Assembly: GCA_964545715.1 (NCBI GenBank)
Contig: CAZJHX010000035.1
Location: 8,278-72,277, forward strand
DNA: 64,000 nucleotides
Direction: 5' to 3'
Origin: CAZJHX01 sp964545715
GTDB lineage: Bacteria > Myxococcota_A > UBA9042 > GCA-2863065
How positions within the stretch are numbered: position 1 is the stretch's first letter; the number at the start of each line of letters is the position of its first letter. The notes below the pieces were generated by a model. The model was given only the letters and a program-made list of their open reading frames with translations, was not told the DNA's origin and made no database searches. The translations under genes were made by a program, and so were the position numbers. Below are positions 8,740 through 20,608 of the stretch, in pieces.

Positions 8740-9458
8740 AAAAGTTTCTGATGAGCGAGCAGCGGCTGTTGACGGCGCTGGTGGTGCTTGTGGTGCTGCT
8801 CAACGTGCCATACGGCCGCTATGTGCTGTATCCGCTGATGATCTTCTCCACCTGGATCCACGAGATGTGTCACGGCATCGCCGCTGTCATTGTGGGCGGC
8901 AGCATCGTCAAGCTGGAGGTCTTTCCAGACGGCACCGGGCTGGCCCAGACCATGCGCCCGACCAGCGCCTTTGCCACCGCCTGGGTCGCCAGCGCCGGAT
9001 ACGTCGGCACCAGCGTGATCGGCGCGTTGATGATGTGGTTTCGCAAACGTAAATCCGCCGGAAAGGTCGGTCTAACGATTCTTGGCGCGCTGATGCTGCT
9101 GTCGGTCGCCTTCTACGTGCGCAACTCCTTCGGCATCGGCGCGGTGCTGGCGATCGGGCTGGTCCTCGGCGTCGCCGGCTGGTCACTGAAGCCTGAGCTG
9201 AGCGGCTGGCTCTACACCTTTGTTGCGGCGACCTGCTGCTTGAACGCGATCACGTCCATCCAGGTCCTGTTCAGCTCAAACCTGGTCGTCAACGGTGTCG
9301 CCGCGGGTGGCTCGGACGCGCACACGGTCGCCGGCGCGCTGTGGTTGCCGTACTGGTTTTGGGCGGTCATCTGGATCGTTTTCGGCGTCGTCGTGATGCT
9401 GGCGGCGCTCAGCAAGGCGGTGCCTGCGACCCCGGTCAAGAGCAAAAAGCGTCGTTAA
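8736..9458 (+). CDS. M50-like integral membrane zinc metalloprotease
   Basis: 240 residues with about six hydrophobic segments. The zinc site HEMCH (residues 42-46) lies in the first membrane region, as in site-2 proteases of the M50B type. A later GGSDAH segment near residue 193 is a candidate for the third ligand region. The family cleaves transmembrane substrates or handles small membrane proteins; no substrate can be assigned. The ATG at 8736 begins MKKFLMSEQ and is preferred to a TTG at 8697. The next gene follows after 18 bp. Confidence 0.75.
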   Translation: MKKFLMSEQRLLTALVVLVVLLNVPYGRYVLYPLMIFSTWIHEMCHGIAAVIVGGSIVKLEVFPDGTGLAQTMRPTSAFATAWVASAGYVGTSVIGALMMWFRKRKSAGKVGLTILGALMLLSVAFYVRNSFGIGAVLAIGLVLGVAGWSLKPELSGWLYTFVAATCCLNAITSIQVLFSSNLVVNGVAAGGSDAHTVAGALWLPYWFWAVIWIVFGVVVMLAALSKAVPATPVKSKKRR

Positions 9459-9463
9459 TCTGG

Positions 9464-9469
9464 TAGATT
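9464..9469 (+). promoter_or_regulatory. -10 box TAGATT, 7 nt before the start codon
   Basis: Four of six match to TATAAT, placed so that transcription would start at or next to ATG 9477. No Shine-Dalgarno sequence is present. Confidence 0.35.
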
Positions 9470-9476
9470 CGGGTGC

Positions 9477-12400
9477 ATGGACTCGACACGGAAGTTGTAC
9501 GGCCTGGCGTCGCTGGCGCTGGGGCTTGCGTGGGCGGGATGCTCGCAGGATGCGTCTGCGCCCGGCGCTGGACCGACGACCAGTAGCGGTGACGCCTCTC
9601 TGATCGAAGTGTCCGCGCCCAATATCGACAATGGCCCCGCCACGAGCGACCAGGGCGTGATCCCGGACCCCGAAAAGGACAGTGGGCCCACCATCGACGT
9701 GCCGCCGGCTGCGGGTGCGTTCATGGCGCCCTGCGAGGGCAACGGCGACTGCGACTCGGGCTTTTGCATCACGCACCTCGGCAATCAGGTGTGCTCCAAG
9801 GCGTGCGTGGACGAGTGTCCCGACGGATGGAGCTGCCAGCAGGTCTTCGGCACCGATCTGCTGTACGCGTGCGTGTCGCATTACACCCATCTGTGCCGTG
9901 CATGCGCTGAGTCCGCGGAGTGCGCGTCCGCGTTTGGCGTCGAGGACGTCTGTGTCTCGTACGGAGCCAACGGCAGCTTCTGTGGCGCCGATTGCTCGGA
10001 GACCGGCGGGTGTCCACCGGGCTACAGCTGCACGGCGGTGGAGACGACTGAGGGCGTGGCGATTCAGCAGTGCCGCGCGGACAGCGGTGTGTGTGCGTGC
10101 TCCGCGGAGGCGGTGAAGCTCGGCCTGTCCACCCCATGCGAGAAGTCCGGTGACCACGGCACCTGCACCGGAGCGCGCACCTGCACCGAGGCGGGGTTGA
10201 CCGCGTGCGACGCCGGCGATCCACAGGCGGAGGTCTGCAACGGCGTGGATGACGACTGCGACGGCGAGACCGACGAGGCGACCTGTGACGACGACAACGC
10301 CTGCACCGACGACGCGTGCGACGGCGCTGGCGGCTGTCAGTACACGGCCAAAGCCGGGGCGTCGTGCGATGACGGCAACAACTGCACGTTGGCTGATCAC
10401 TGCGAGGACGGGGTCTGCAGCGGCACCACGATCAACTGCGACGACGGCAACATCTGCACCACGGACACCTGCGAGCCCACCGGAGGCTGCGCGTACTCCT
10501 TTAATAACGCGGCCTGTACGGACGGCGATCCCTGCACGGTCAACGACGCATGCGCGCTAGGCGACTGCACCGGCGTCGGCGTCTCGTGTGAGTGCAAGAC
10601 GGACCTGGACTGCGTGCTGTTGGAGGACGGGGACGTCTGCAACGGCACGCTCTTCTGCGATGTCGCGGCGTTCCCGCACAAGTGTACCGTGGACCCCAAG
10701 ACCGTCATCGCCTGTCCCGAGCCGGAGGGGCCGGGCGCGCAGTGCCTGAAGGCGGCGTGTCATCCGCTGTCGGGCGATTGCCAGACGGCGCCCGACAACC
10801 AGGGCGGGCTGTGTGATGACGGGGACGCGTGCTCGGCGAGCGCGGCGTGCCAGGACGGCCAATGCGAGGGCAGCGGCACGATCAACTGCAATGACGGCAT
10901 CCCGTGCACCGACGACTCCTGCGAGCCGGGGAAGGGGTGCGTGCACACCAACAACAAGGCGGCCTGCGACGACGGTAACTCGTGCACGGTGGCGGACTTC
11001 TGCCTGGGCGGCGAGTGTCAATCCGGACCGCCCCAGGCCTGTGATGACGGCAACCCGTGCACCAGCGCGGACTGCGACTCCAGCGCCGGGTGCACCTTTG
11101 CGCCCAGCGACGGTGACTGCGACGACAAGAACCCGTGTACGACGGGCGATCACTGCGCTGCGGGCGCGTGCGCGGCCGGGGGCAGTCTGAAGTGTGATGA
11201 CGGCAACGTGTGCACGCTGGACAGCTGTGACATCGCGGCCGGCTGTCAGCACGGCAACAACACGGCGCCGTGTGACGACGACAACCCGTGCACTGCGGGC
11301 GACACCTGCGCCGGTGGCGCGTGCAAGGGCCTCAAGGCGGTCAGCTGCGATGACGGGGACACGTGCACCACGGATCTGTGTGATCCCACCTCCGGGTGCG
11401 AGCATGTCGCCAACAGTCAGCCGTGCAGCGACGGCAACGTGTGCACGGTCGGTGATGCGTGCAAGGCGGGCGAGTGTGAAGGCGGTCCCGAGATCGCCTG
11501 CAACGACGGCAACCCGTGCACGGACGACAGCTGCAATGCCGTCGCCGGGTGTACGACGTCGCCCAACGACGGCGACTGCAACGACGGCAACGTGTGCACC
11601 ACCGGGGACGGGTGTAGTCAGGGCGCGTGCTCGGGCTCCGGGCTGCTGGACTGCAGCGACGACAACATCTGCACTCAGGACTCCTGCGATCCGGCCAAGG
11701 GCTGCGTGAACGCGCCGCTGGACGCCGGCTGTGACGATGGGGATCCGTGCACGGCGGGCGACAAATGCGCGCAGGGCGGATGCGTCGGGACTCAGGCGGC
11801 CAGCTGCGACGACGGCAACCCATGTACGGCGGACGATTGTGAGTCGGGTGTGGGCTGCACGCATGCGAACAACACCGATCCGTGCGACGACACCAACACG
11901 TGTACGACGGGTGACACGTGCACGGGCGGCGTGTGCGTGGGCGTCGGGGTGTTCGACTGCGACGACGGCAACCAATGCACCAAGGACGTGTGCGTCCCGG
12001 GCGGCGACTGCCAGCATGTGGCGGCGGCGGGCGCGTGCTCGGACGGCGACGCGTGCACCGTGGGCGACAGCTGCGCGGCGGGCGTGTGCACGGCGGGGGC
12101 GGCCAAGTCTTGCGACGATAACAACGTGTGCACCACCGACGGCTGCAGCGCCGGTGAGTGCACGCATGCGCCGGCGAGCGGTGAGTGCACGGACGCCAAC
12201 GGCTGCACGTTTGGCGATCATTGTGTCGACGGCGCCTGCATCCACACGGGCCTTCTGGACTGCGATGACGAGAAGGTCTGCACCACCGACAGCTGCGATC
12301 CCAAGACCGGCTGCAAGCACGCGGATAACACGGCCGCCTGCTCGGACGGCGACTTGTGCACCCCAAACGACACCTGCGTCGGCGGCGCCTGCGTTGGGAG

Positions 12401-13571
12401 CGGTCAGCTGCCGTGCGATGACGGCAATGTCTGTACGACCAACGCCTGCGACCCCAAGACCGGCTGCACGACGGCGAATACGACGGCCGAGTGCGACGAC
12501 AAAAACGCATGCACGCCGGCCGACGTGTGCATCGCAGGTGCGTGCACCGGGACCGGGACGGTGGTGTGCGAGGACAACAAGGTGTGCACCACCGACAGCT
12601 GCGACCCGGCGCTGGGCTGCGTCAACGCCAACAACACGGCGGTGTGCAGCGACAACGACGCGTGTACGACGGGCGACGTGTGTACGGATGGCGCGTGCAC
12701 GCCGACCGGCACACTGACCTGCAGCGACAACAGCGTGTGCACCACGGACTCCTGCGATAACGGCTGCGTCTTCACCAATCTCGCGGACGGCACGTCCTGC
12801 GGGGCCGAGCTGCACTGCCAATCGGGCGCGTGCGTGCCCGTTTGCAACCTGGCGAGCGGCAGCCAGAACCTGGGCCAGACGAACTCTGTGCAGACCTTCG
12901 TCGTGCCCGACTGTGTGACGTCGCTGACCATCGAGGCGTTCGGCGCTCAGGGCGGCAAGAACAACCCGTGCTCGCAGCAGGGTGGTCGAGGGGCGCGCAT
13001 GAAGGGCACGTTTGTCGTCACGCCGGGCGAGAGCCTCAGCGTCATCGTGGGTGAGCGCGGCAAGGATCGCGGCAGCAACCAGGCCAATGAGTCCGGGACC
13101 GGCGGTGGCGGCTCGTTTATCTTCCGGCCGGGTAATCAGGCGCTGCTGTTGGCGGCCGGCGGCGGTGGCGGCGGCGCGATCTGCACCAGCGGCGGCAGCC
13201 CGTCCTTTGCCACCGGCAAGGACGGCGTGACCGGCGAGTGCGGTACGGCGTGCACCACGAACCAGCAGCAGGGCGGGTGCAACGGCAACGACGGCTCCGG
13301 CCCCGCCAAAGGCAAAGGCTGGAACAGCGTCAAGAGCAACCCCGCGGGGGTCTCGGGCGAGGGCACGTCGGGCGGCTTCGGCGGCGGCGGTACGGTGGCG
13401 TCCAGTCACGGCGGTGGCGGCGGCGGCGGCTTCTCGGGCGGCGGCGGCGAGAAGTACACGGGTAACCCGGCCCCGGCAGGCGGTGGCGGTGGGTCGTTCA
13501 ACGGGGGTACGGCGCAGTCGAACTCTTCCGGCGTAAAGACCGGCCACGGCAGCGTGGTGTTCACGTGGTAG
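9477..13571 (+). CDS. Giant Cys-rich repeat lipoprotein with C-terminal Gly-rich domain
   Basis: 1364 residues. The lipoprotein signal ends LAWAGC, followed by a short acidic linker and two EGF-like Cys segments. A MopE-like motif (VCNGVDDDCDGETDE) lies near residue 255. Then come about 30 half-units alternating between CDDGNxCTTDSCDPxxGC and CDDGDxCTxGDxCxxGxC (to about residue 1120). The last 240 residues form a Gly-rich domain of the ALK/LTK type (FVVPDCVTSLTIEAFGAQGG, then polyglycine segments). It probably forms a long disulfide-stapled surface filament with a ligand-binding tip. The next gene, of the same class, starts 8 bp after its stop. Confidence 0.8.
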   Translation: MDSTRKLYGLASLALGLAWAGCSQDASAPGAGPTTSSGDASLIEVSAPNIDNGPATSDQGVIPDPEKDSGPTIDVPPAAGAFMAPCEGNGDCDSGFCITHLGNQVCSKACVDECPDGWSCQQVFGTDLLYACVSHYTHLCRACAESAECASAFGVEDVCVSYGANGSFCGADCSETGGCPPGYSCTAVETTEGVAIQQCRADSGVCACSAEAVKLGLSTPCEKSGDHGTCTGARTCTEAGLTACDAGDPQAEVCNGVDDDCDGETDEATCDDDNACTDDACDGAGGCQYTAKAGASCDDGNNCTLADHCEDGVCSGTTINCDDGNICTTDTCEPTGGCAYSFNNAACTDGDPCTVNDACALGDCTGVGVSCECKTDLDCVLLEDGDVCNGTLFCDVAAFPHKCTVDPKTVIACPEPEGPGAQCLKAACHPLSGDCQTAPDNQGGLCDDGDACSASAACQDGQCEGSGTINCNDGIPCTDDSCEPGKGCVHTNNKAACDDGNSCTVADFCLGGECQSGPPQACDDGNPCTSADCDSSAGCTFAPSDGDCDDKNPCTTGDHCAAGACAAGGSLKCDDGNVCTLDSCDIAAGCQHGNNTAPCDDDNPCTAGDTCAGGACKGLKAVSCDDGDTCTTDLCDPTSGCEHVANSQPCSDGNVCTVGDACKAGECEGGPEIACNDGNPCTDDSCNAVAGCTTSPNDGDCNDGNVCTTGDGCSQGACSGSGLLDCSDDNICTQDSCDPAKGCVNAPLDAGCDDGDPCTAGDKCAQGGCVGTQAASCDDGNPCTADDCESGVGCTHANNTDPCDDTNTCTTGDTCTGGVCVGVGVFDCDDGNQCTKDVCVPGGDCQHVAAAGACSDGDACTVGDSCAAGVCTAGAAKSCDDNNVCTTDGCSAGECTHAPASGECTDANGCTFGDHCVDGACIHTGLLDCDDEKVCTTDSCDPKTGCKHADNTAACSDGDLCTPNDTCVGGACVGSGQLPCDDGNVCTTNACDPKTGCTTANTTAECDDKNACTPADVCIAGACTGTGTVVCEDNKVCTTDSCDPALGCVNANNTAVCSDNDACTTGDVCTDGACTPTGTLTCSDNSVCTTDSCDNGCVFTNLADGTSCGAELHCQSGACVPVCNLASGSQNLGQTNSVQTFVVPDCVTSLTIEAFGAQGGKNNPCSQQGGRGARMKGTFVVTPGESLSVIVGERGKDRGSNQANESGTGGGGSFIFRPGNQALLLAAGGGGGGAICTSGGSPSFATGKDGVTGECGTACTTNQQQGGCNGNDGSGPAKGKGWNSVKSNPAGVSGEGTSGGFGGGGTVASSHGGGGGGGFSGGGGEKYTGNPAPAGGGGGSFNGGTAQSNSSGVKTGHGSVVFTW

Positions 13572-13579
13572 GACGCCGG

Positions 13580-16255
<2,676 letters not shown>

Positions 16256-16263
16256 CGGACTCT

Positions 16264-17307
16264 CTACGGGCGGCTCTTCGAGAGCAGCCACTCCAACGCG
16301 GTCGCTGAGAAGTCGTCGTTGAACGCCGGGATGTGGCCGATGGTGTCCAGGGTCCAGACCTGGACCTCGGTGTCGTCCTCGCAGGTGCCCCACGCTTGAA
16401 TCTGGGTCTCGGCGCCGTTCTCGCCGCTGACGATGTCGATCGGGTCCAGGGCTGTCGAGTCGCCCGTGCAGCCGTTGCGGTCGGCCCAGCGCCGGCCGGC
16501 CTCGATGGCGCCCGGGTATTTGCCCGGCTCTCCGGCGTACGGGATGGTGCCGTCGTCAGTGCCGTGGACCTGGGCGACGCTGAGCTTGGCCGTGCCCGGA
16601 GAGCACTCCGTCTCGGTGTTGAAGGTGGAGCCCGCGATGCTGAGCATGGCGGCAAAGCGGTCGCCGTGCTGGCATGCCAGGCGATAGCTCATGAAGCCGC
16701 CGTTGGAGTGGCCCAGCAGATAGACGCGCTTGGGATCGATGTTGAAGTAGCTGGCGGCCTCGTCCAGCAGGCCGGTGAGGTAGCCCACGTCGTCCACGCC
16801 GGTGTTGGCGAAGTCGCAGCACGCGGGGGTGGCGTTCCAGAACTGATTGCCGTTGGGGTCCGGGGTGCCGTGGGGCAGCAGCATGATGAAGCCCAGCTCG
16901 GATGAGCGCTTGCTGAGGCCCAGGTAGGCGTCCTGCAGGACCCCGCCCGAGATGGCGGGCTGGCCGGCGTTGGCGCCGTAGCCGTGCAGCAAAAGCAGCA
17001 GCGGCCAGGAGTCGGCCTCGTCGTATTGGTCCGGCAGCACGTAGGTCGCGGGTCGATCGCCGCCAAGCTCGTCGGGGGCCTCGGGAAACGTGACCGGGCC
17101 GGTGTCCTCGGTGCCGGTGTCTTCGGTGCCGGTGTCCTCCGTGCCTGTGTCCTCGGTGCCCGTGTGTTCCGGGCCGGTGTCGTCGCCGGTGTCGTCGCCG
17201 GGGGTGCCCGAGGTGCCGTCCGAGGCGTCGGCTTTGGCGTTTGTGGTGCCCGAGTCGCCGCAGGCAGGGAGGAGAAGCAGTGTCAGCAGTACAACCAGAA
17301 ATCGCAT
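16264..17307 (-). CDS. Lipoprotein esterase of the PHB depolymerase/feruloyl esterase family
   Basis: 347 residues from MRFLVV; the lipobox is LLPAC. A Thr/Glu/Asp/Gly repeat stalk (residues about 35-75) precedes an alpha/beta-hydrolase domain. Motifs are LLLLHGYG (oxyanion region), nucleophile Ser201 in GHSNGG, a DDVGYL helix and VHGTDD with the late acidic residue. The family de-esterifies feruloylated polysaccharides or depolymerises short polyhydroxyalkanoates; the substrate here is unknown. A longer reading from 17355 would overlap the permease. Lies 10 bp after the permease gene, probably in one operon. Confidence 0.8.
   Translation of the reverse strand: MRFLVVLLTLLLLPACGDSGTTNAKADASDGTSGTPGDDTGDDTGPEHTGTEDTGTEDTGTEDTGTEDTGPVTFPEAPDELGGDRPATYVLPDQYDEADSWPLLLLLHGYGANAGQPAISGGVLQDAYLGLSKRSSELGFIMLLPHGTPDPNGNQFWNATPACCDFANTGVDDVGYLTGLLDEAASYFNIDPKRVYLLGHSNGGFMSYRLACQHGDRFAAMLSIAGSTFNTETECSPGTAKLSVAQVHGTDDGTIPYAGEPGKYPGAIEAGRRWADRNGCTGDSTALDPIDIVSGENGAETQIQAWGTCEDDTEVQVWTLDTIGHIPAFNDDFSATALEWLLSKSRP
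17100..17175. repeat. 15-bp tandem repeat encoding TGTED units
   Basis: Five near-identical 15-bp units (ggtgtcctcggtgcc on the plus strand) encode TGTED repeats in the esterase stalk. The unit is a multiple of three, so slippage would lengthen or shorten the stalk in frame. Confidence 0.7.
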
Positions 17308-17317
17308 GACGCGGACC

Positions 17318-18646
17318 TTAGCGGATGCGTTTCCACGAATAAAGGCCCGCACCAACGACCAGCGCGGCGACGCCCACAGCGGACTCCGCCGGCTTGACGA
17401 TCAGCGCGCCGATCGCCACCGCCGTGGCCACCACGATAAACGCGACCGCCACCCAGGTCGGCGCTTGAAACCCGGTGTGGTCCGGGTCTCGGCGGCGCAG
17501 GCCAAACAGGGCGACGGCGGCCAGCGCAAAGAAGGCCCACTCCCCAAACGCGACGCCCGCCAGCAGCATATCGATGCGGTCGGCGCCCAGAAACACCGCC
17601 ACGCAAGCCATGCAGCCGGGCAGCAGGATGGCCCAGACAGGTGTGCCGGTGCGCGGGTGCAATCGCCCGAAAGCGTCGAAGAAGAGGCCGTCCCGCGCCA
17701 TGGCAAAGATGACGTATGGGAAGGCGAGCAGGATGGTGTTCAGGATCCCCGCGGCGGACAGAACGATCGCAAACGCCACAGCCTTGCCGCCGGCCTCTCC
17801 CAGTACGGCGGCCGAGGCTTCGGCAGCCAGCGCGCTCGTGCCCGCCATGCCCTCCTGACCGAGCAAGCGCAGGTAGCCGTAATTGATGGTGGCGTAGGCG
17901 ATCACGACGATGATGACGCCGCCCACGATGCCCCAGGGCACATTGCGTTGTGGATTGCGGGTCACGCCCGCCACGAATGTGCCGTGCTGCCAGCCGCCGT
18001 AGGAGAACAGCACCGGGATCAGCGCGGCGGCGACGATGGCCAGCGGGCCACCAGTGGGCGCTGATTGTGGGGCCGTCCAGTCGATCTGGGCGCCGCCCCA
18101 CGCCATGCCCAGGACCACCAGAAACGCTACGGCCACCAGCTTGGCCGCCGTGACCCAACGCTGCACGGACGCGCCGGTCTTGAGCCCGGCCACGTTGGTG
18201 GCCACGAAGACGGCGATCGCCAGCATCTCGGTCGCCGTGTGCAGCGGCTCCGGCAAGGCGCCGATCAAAAACTCCAGGTTGAACACCAGCACCAGCGCGA
18301 TGATCGCCAGCGCAAGCGGCTGCAGGACCAGCAGGTTGATCCACGCGTACAGAAAGGCGGTCAGGCGGCTGATCCGCGGCGGCAGCCCGTCGCGCAAAAA
18401 CACGTAGACGCCGCCCGACTCGGGTACGCGGGCTCCCATCTCGGCCAGGGCCAGAGCGCCCAGCATGGCGATGGCGCCGCCCAGGATCCACACGCCGAGC
18501 ACCCACGTCGGGGACGGGACCTCGGCGGCAACCGTGGCGGGCGTGAAAAAGATGCCGACGCCGATGATGCCACCGATCACGATGGCGGCGACGTCAGGCA
18601 GTCCGAGCTGCCGGACCTCCGTCTTCTGGTCTGCTGTGGGGGGCAC
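17318..18646 (-). CDS. APC-superfamily amino acid permease
   Basis: 442 residues with about 12 hydrophobic segments. The N-terminus carries the family signature IVIGGIIGVGIFFTPATVA in the first membrane helix, followed by ALALAEMGARVPESGGVYVFL, the conserved second-helix/loop motif. The protein should import amino acids or related compounds by proton symport or exchange; specificity cannot be read from sequence. It starts at a GTG lying inside the 3' end of the AarF gene (53-bp overlap), indicating translational coupling. The esterase gene follows. Confidence 0.88.
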   Translation of the reverse strand: MPPTADQKTEVRQLGLPDVAAIVIGGIIGVGIFFTPATVAAEVPSPTWVLGVWILGGAIAMLGALALAEMGARVPESGGVYVFLRDGLPPRISRLTAFLYAWINLLVLQPLALAIIALVLVFNLEFLIGALPEPLHTATEMLAIAVFVATNVAGLKTGASVQRWVTAAKLVAVAFLVVLGMAWGGAQIDWTAPQSAPTGGPLAIVAAALIPVLFSYGGWQHGTFVAGVTRNPQRNVPWGIVGGVIIVVIAYATINYGYLRLLGQEGMAGTSALAAEASAAVLGEAGGKAVAFAIVLSAAGILNTILLAFPYVIFAMARDGLFFDAFGRLHPRTGTPVWAILLPGCMACVAVFLGADRIDMLLAGVAFGEWAFFALAAVALFGLRRRDPDHTGFQAPTWVAVAFIVVATAVAIGALIVKPAESAVGVAALVVGAGLYSWKRIR

Positions 18647-20090
18647 GCGTGCTCATAGCGTGGGACAGGTGCGGTGCCAGGATCAAGAAGAGGTTGATCT
18701 TGGGTTTGTAGTGCATCAACAGCCCGCCCAGCGCGCCGAAGACGCGGCCCAGCATCACAAAGTCCTGCGGGATGCGCACGATCGGGTTCGTGCGGGCCAT
18801 CGCCATCGCCTTTTCCAGCTGCGCGCGCGCGTCGATGCTGTCCAGCCCCCCCGCCAGGTCCTCAGAGAAGGCCTCCAAAAACATCTGGGCAAAGGTGATC
18901 AGGGAGTCGGGTTTGTCGTCCGCACTCTGAAAGCCCATGACGTCCAGCAGCTCGGCCACGCGCATGAAGTCGCGGCTGACGATCGCCGAAGCAAGGCCCG
19001 CGTAGGCGCGCCGCACTTCACTTGGGAAACGCTGTACGCAGCCGAAGTCCAGCAGCGCCAGGCGCGGACCCTTGGGACCGTCGACCACCAGGAAGTTGCC
19101 CGGGTGCGGGTCGCTGTGGAGTACGCCATGGCGCAACACCTGTGCGCAGAAGCAGTCGATCAGCACCTCGAGAACGGTGTCTCGCTGCCCGGGCTCGGCA
19201 TCCAGAAACTCGGTGATGCGGCGGCCGTTCAGCCGGTCCATCGTCAGGATCCGGCCGGTGCTCAGCGCGGGGCGCGGTACAGGCACGATGACCCGATCGT
19301 CGTCTTTGAAGCACGTCGCCAGCTCCAGCGCGTTGGCCGCCTCTTTTTGGAAGTCCAGCTCCTCGATCAGCGACACGCCGAGCTGCCGCGTGATGGTCTC
19401 CATGTCCATCTCGGGCAACAGCCCGCGCAGCATGCCGGCCGCCACGCGAATCGCAGCGATGTCGGTCTCGATGATCTCGTCGATGCCCGGGCGCTGCACC
19501 TTGACCGCGACCGCCGTGCCGTCCAACAGCGTGGCCGCGTGCACCTGCGCCAGTGACGCGGCGGCCAGCGGCTCCGGGTCAAAGGTGGCGAACAGCGTGT
19601 CCAGCGGAGCGCCCAGCTCCACCTCTACATATGGGGCGATCTCGGTGAACGGCTGCGCGGGAACGTTGTCCTGCAGGCCCGAGAGCGCCTGCACCCAGGC
19701 GTCGGGGAGCAGGTCCATCCGGCATGACAGAAACTGGCCCAGCTTCAGGACTCCGCCACCCAGCTCGATGCACAGCCCGTACACCCGCCTGGCGTTGGCG
19801 GCGTGCACCCGGTTCATGCGCCGCTGGCGCAGCTCGGGGCTCATATGGGGCGCCGCGGACTCGTGCAACCGGTAGCTGGCTGCAATACGCCCGGCCTCGC
19901 TGACGATGCGCAAGAAGCGCGGCGTGGCTCGTTTGGCGTCGCTGAACCCCCGCGTCGTCGCGCTGTAGAAGGCCGCGGCCTCTGAGGCGACCGCCTTGGA
20001 GTCGCGTACGACGTCCGACGTGAGCTGCTCGCCGTGGCCAAGAACGTGGCCGACGAGATCAAAAGAAGCTTCCAGCACTGACAAAGACAT
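18594..20090 (-). CDS. AarF/ABC1/UbiB-family atypical kinase
   Basis: 498 residues. Family signatures are the KxGQ motif (LKLGQFLSCRMDLLP, about residue 120), the Ala-rich loop (AAASLAQVHAA), VAVKVQRPG with the catalytic Lys, the EELDFQKEA ExD motif, HSDPHPGN and LLDFG. Family members support ubiquinone or isoprenoid lipid metabolism through ATPase/kinase activity on lipid-linked complexes. The ATG at 20090 has GGAGTG placed 5-6 nt upstream, inside the end of the RHH gene (4 bp gap). The C-terminus lacks a clear membrane helix pair. Confidence 0.88.
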   Translation of the reverse strand: MSLSVLEASFDLVGHVLGHGEQLTSDVVRDSKAVASEAAAFYSATTRGFSDAKRATPRFLRIVSEAGRIAASYRLHESAAPHMSPELRQRRMNRVHAANARRVYGLCIELGGGVLKLGQFLSCRMDLLPDAWVQALSGLQDNVPAQPFTEIAPYVEVELGAPLDTLFATFDPEPLAAASLAQVHAATLLDGTAVAVKVQRPGIDEIIETDIAAIRVAAGMLRGLLPEMDMETITRQLGVSLIEELDFQKEAANALELATCFKDDDRVIVPVPRPALSTGRILTMDRLNGRRITEFLDAEPGQRDTVLEVLIDCFCAQVLRHGVLHSDPHPGNFLVVDGPKGPRLALLDFGCVQRFPSEVRRAYAGLASAIVSRDFMRVAELLDVMGFQSADDKPDSLITFAQMFLEAFSEDLAGGLDSIDARAQLEKAMAMARTNPIVRIPQDFVMLGRVFGALGGLLMHYKPKINLFLILAPHLSHAMSTRAPHSRPEDGGPAARTA

Positions 20091-20094
20091 CAGG

Positions 20095-20532
20095 TCACTC
20101 CTTGCCGGCATCCGCGCCGGCGTTTTTCAGGTTCTCCAAGCACGGTCCGCAGATGATCGTCGTGTTGCCGCCGCCGCCGGCGGTGACTCCGAGCGCGGCC
20201 TGCGTGCCCTTTGGAAGGATGGTGTTGCAGCGGCCACAGACGGCGTTCACGTTGAGCACCAGCGTCTGCCAGCCCAGCACCTGATCGGGCGGACCGCCAA
20301 CGCTCGAGACGGTGGTCGGGTCGACGGCCTCCGCCGCTGTTCGGGCGACGTTGGCGCTGTCGTTGATGGCGTCTTCCACCAGACCGAAGGCGTTTTTCAA
20401 CGCGTTGCGCACGAGGTTCGACACGCTCATGCCCAGCGTGGAGGCGCGCTTGCGGATCTCTTCGTCCAGGGACTCAGGGACCCGGGTGTGGATTACTCGC
20501 TCTTTGCGTTCCTTCTCGTTCTCGGTACTCAT
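20095..20532 (-). CDS. Ribbon-helix-helix protein with C-terminal zinc ribbon
   Basis: 145 residues. Residues 10-50 match an RHH DNA-binding domain (RVIHTRVPESLDEEIRKRA, then GMSVSNLVRNAL). The C-terminal 50 residues carry CGRC (99-102) and CGPC (128-131), a four-Cys zinc ribbon. A short amphipathic helix links them. It is first in an operon with the AarF kinase. Two copies of TTGTGATACA flank its promoter and start codon, the arrangement expected for autoregulation by an RHH dimer. No Shine-Dalgarno sequence precedes the ATG. Confidence 0.75.
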   Translation of the reverse strand: MSTENEKERKERVIHTRVPESLDEEIRKRASTLGMSVSNLVRNALKNAFGLVEDAINDSANVARTAAEAVDPTTVSSVGGPPDQVLGWQTLVLNVNAVCGRCNTILPKGTQAALGVTAGGGGNTTIICGPCLENLKNAGADAGKE

Positions 20533-20593
20533 TGTGATACACCGTGTCCGCTATTGCGATCACGATGTAATCGTTTGTGATACAAATTGTCAA
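20532..20593 (-). promoter_or_regulatory. Promoter and paired operator of the RHH-AarF operon
   Basis: Reading the minus strand: a perfect -35 TTGACA (20588-20593), a 17-bp spacer, and a -10-like TTACAT (20565-20570). The plus-strand decamer TTGTGATACA occurs at 20532-20541, over the start codon, and at 20575-20584, within the promoter spacer (43 bp apart). The layout suggests cooperative repression by the RHH protein. Confidence 0.55.
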
Positions 20594-20608
20594 GAACGTG
20601 AGCACGGA

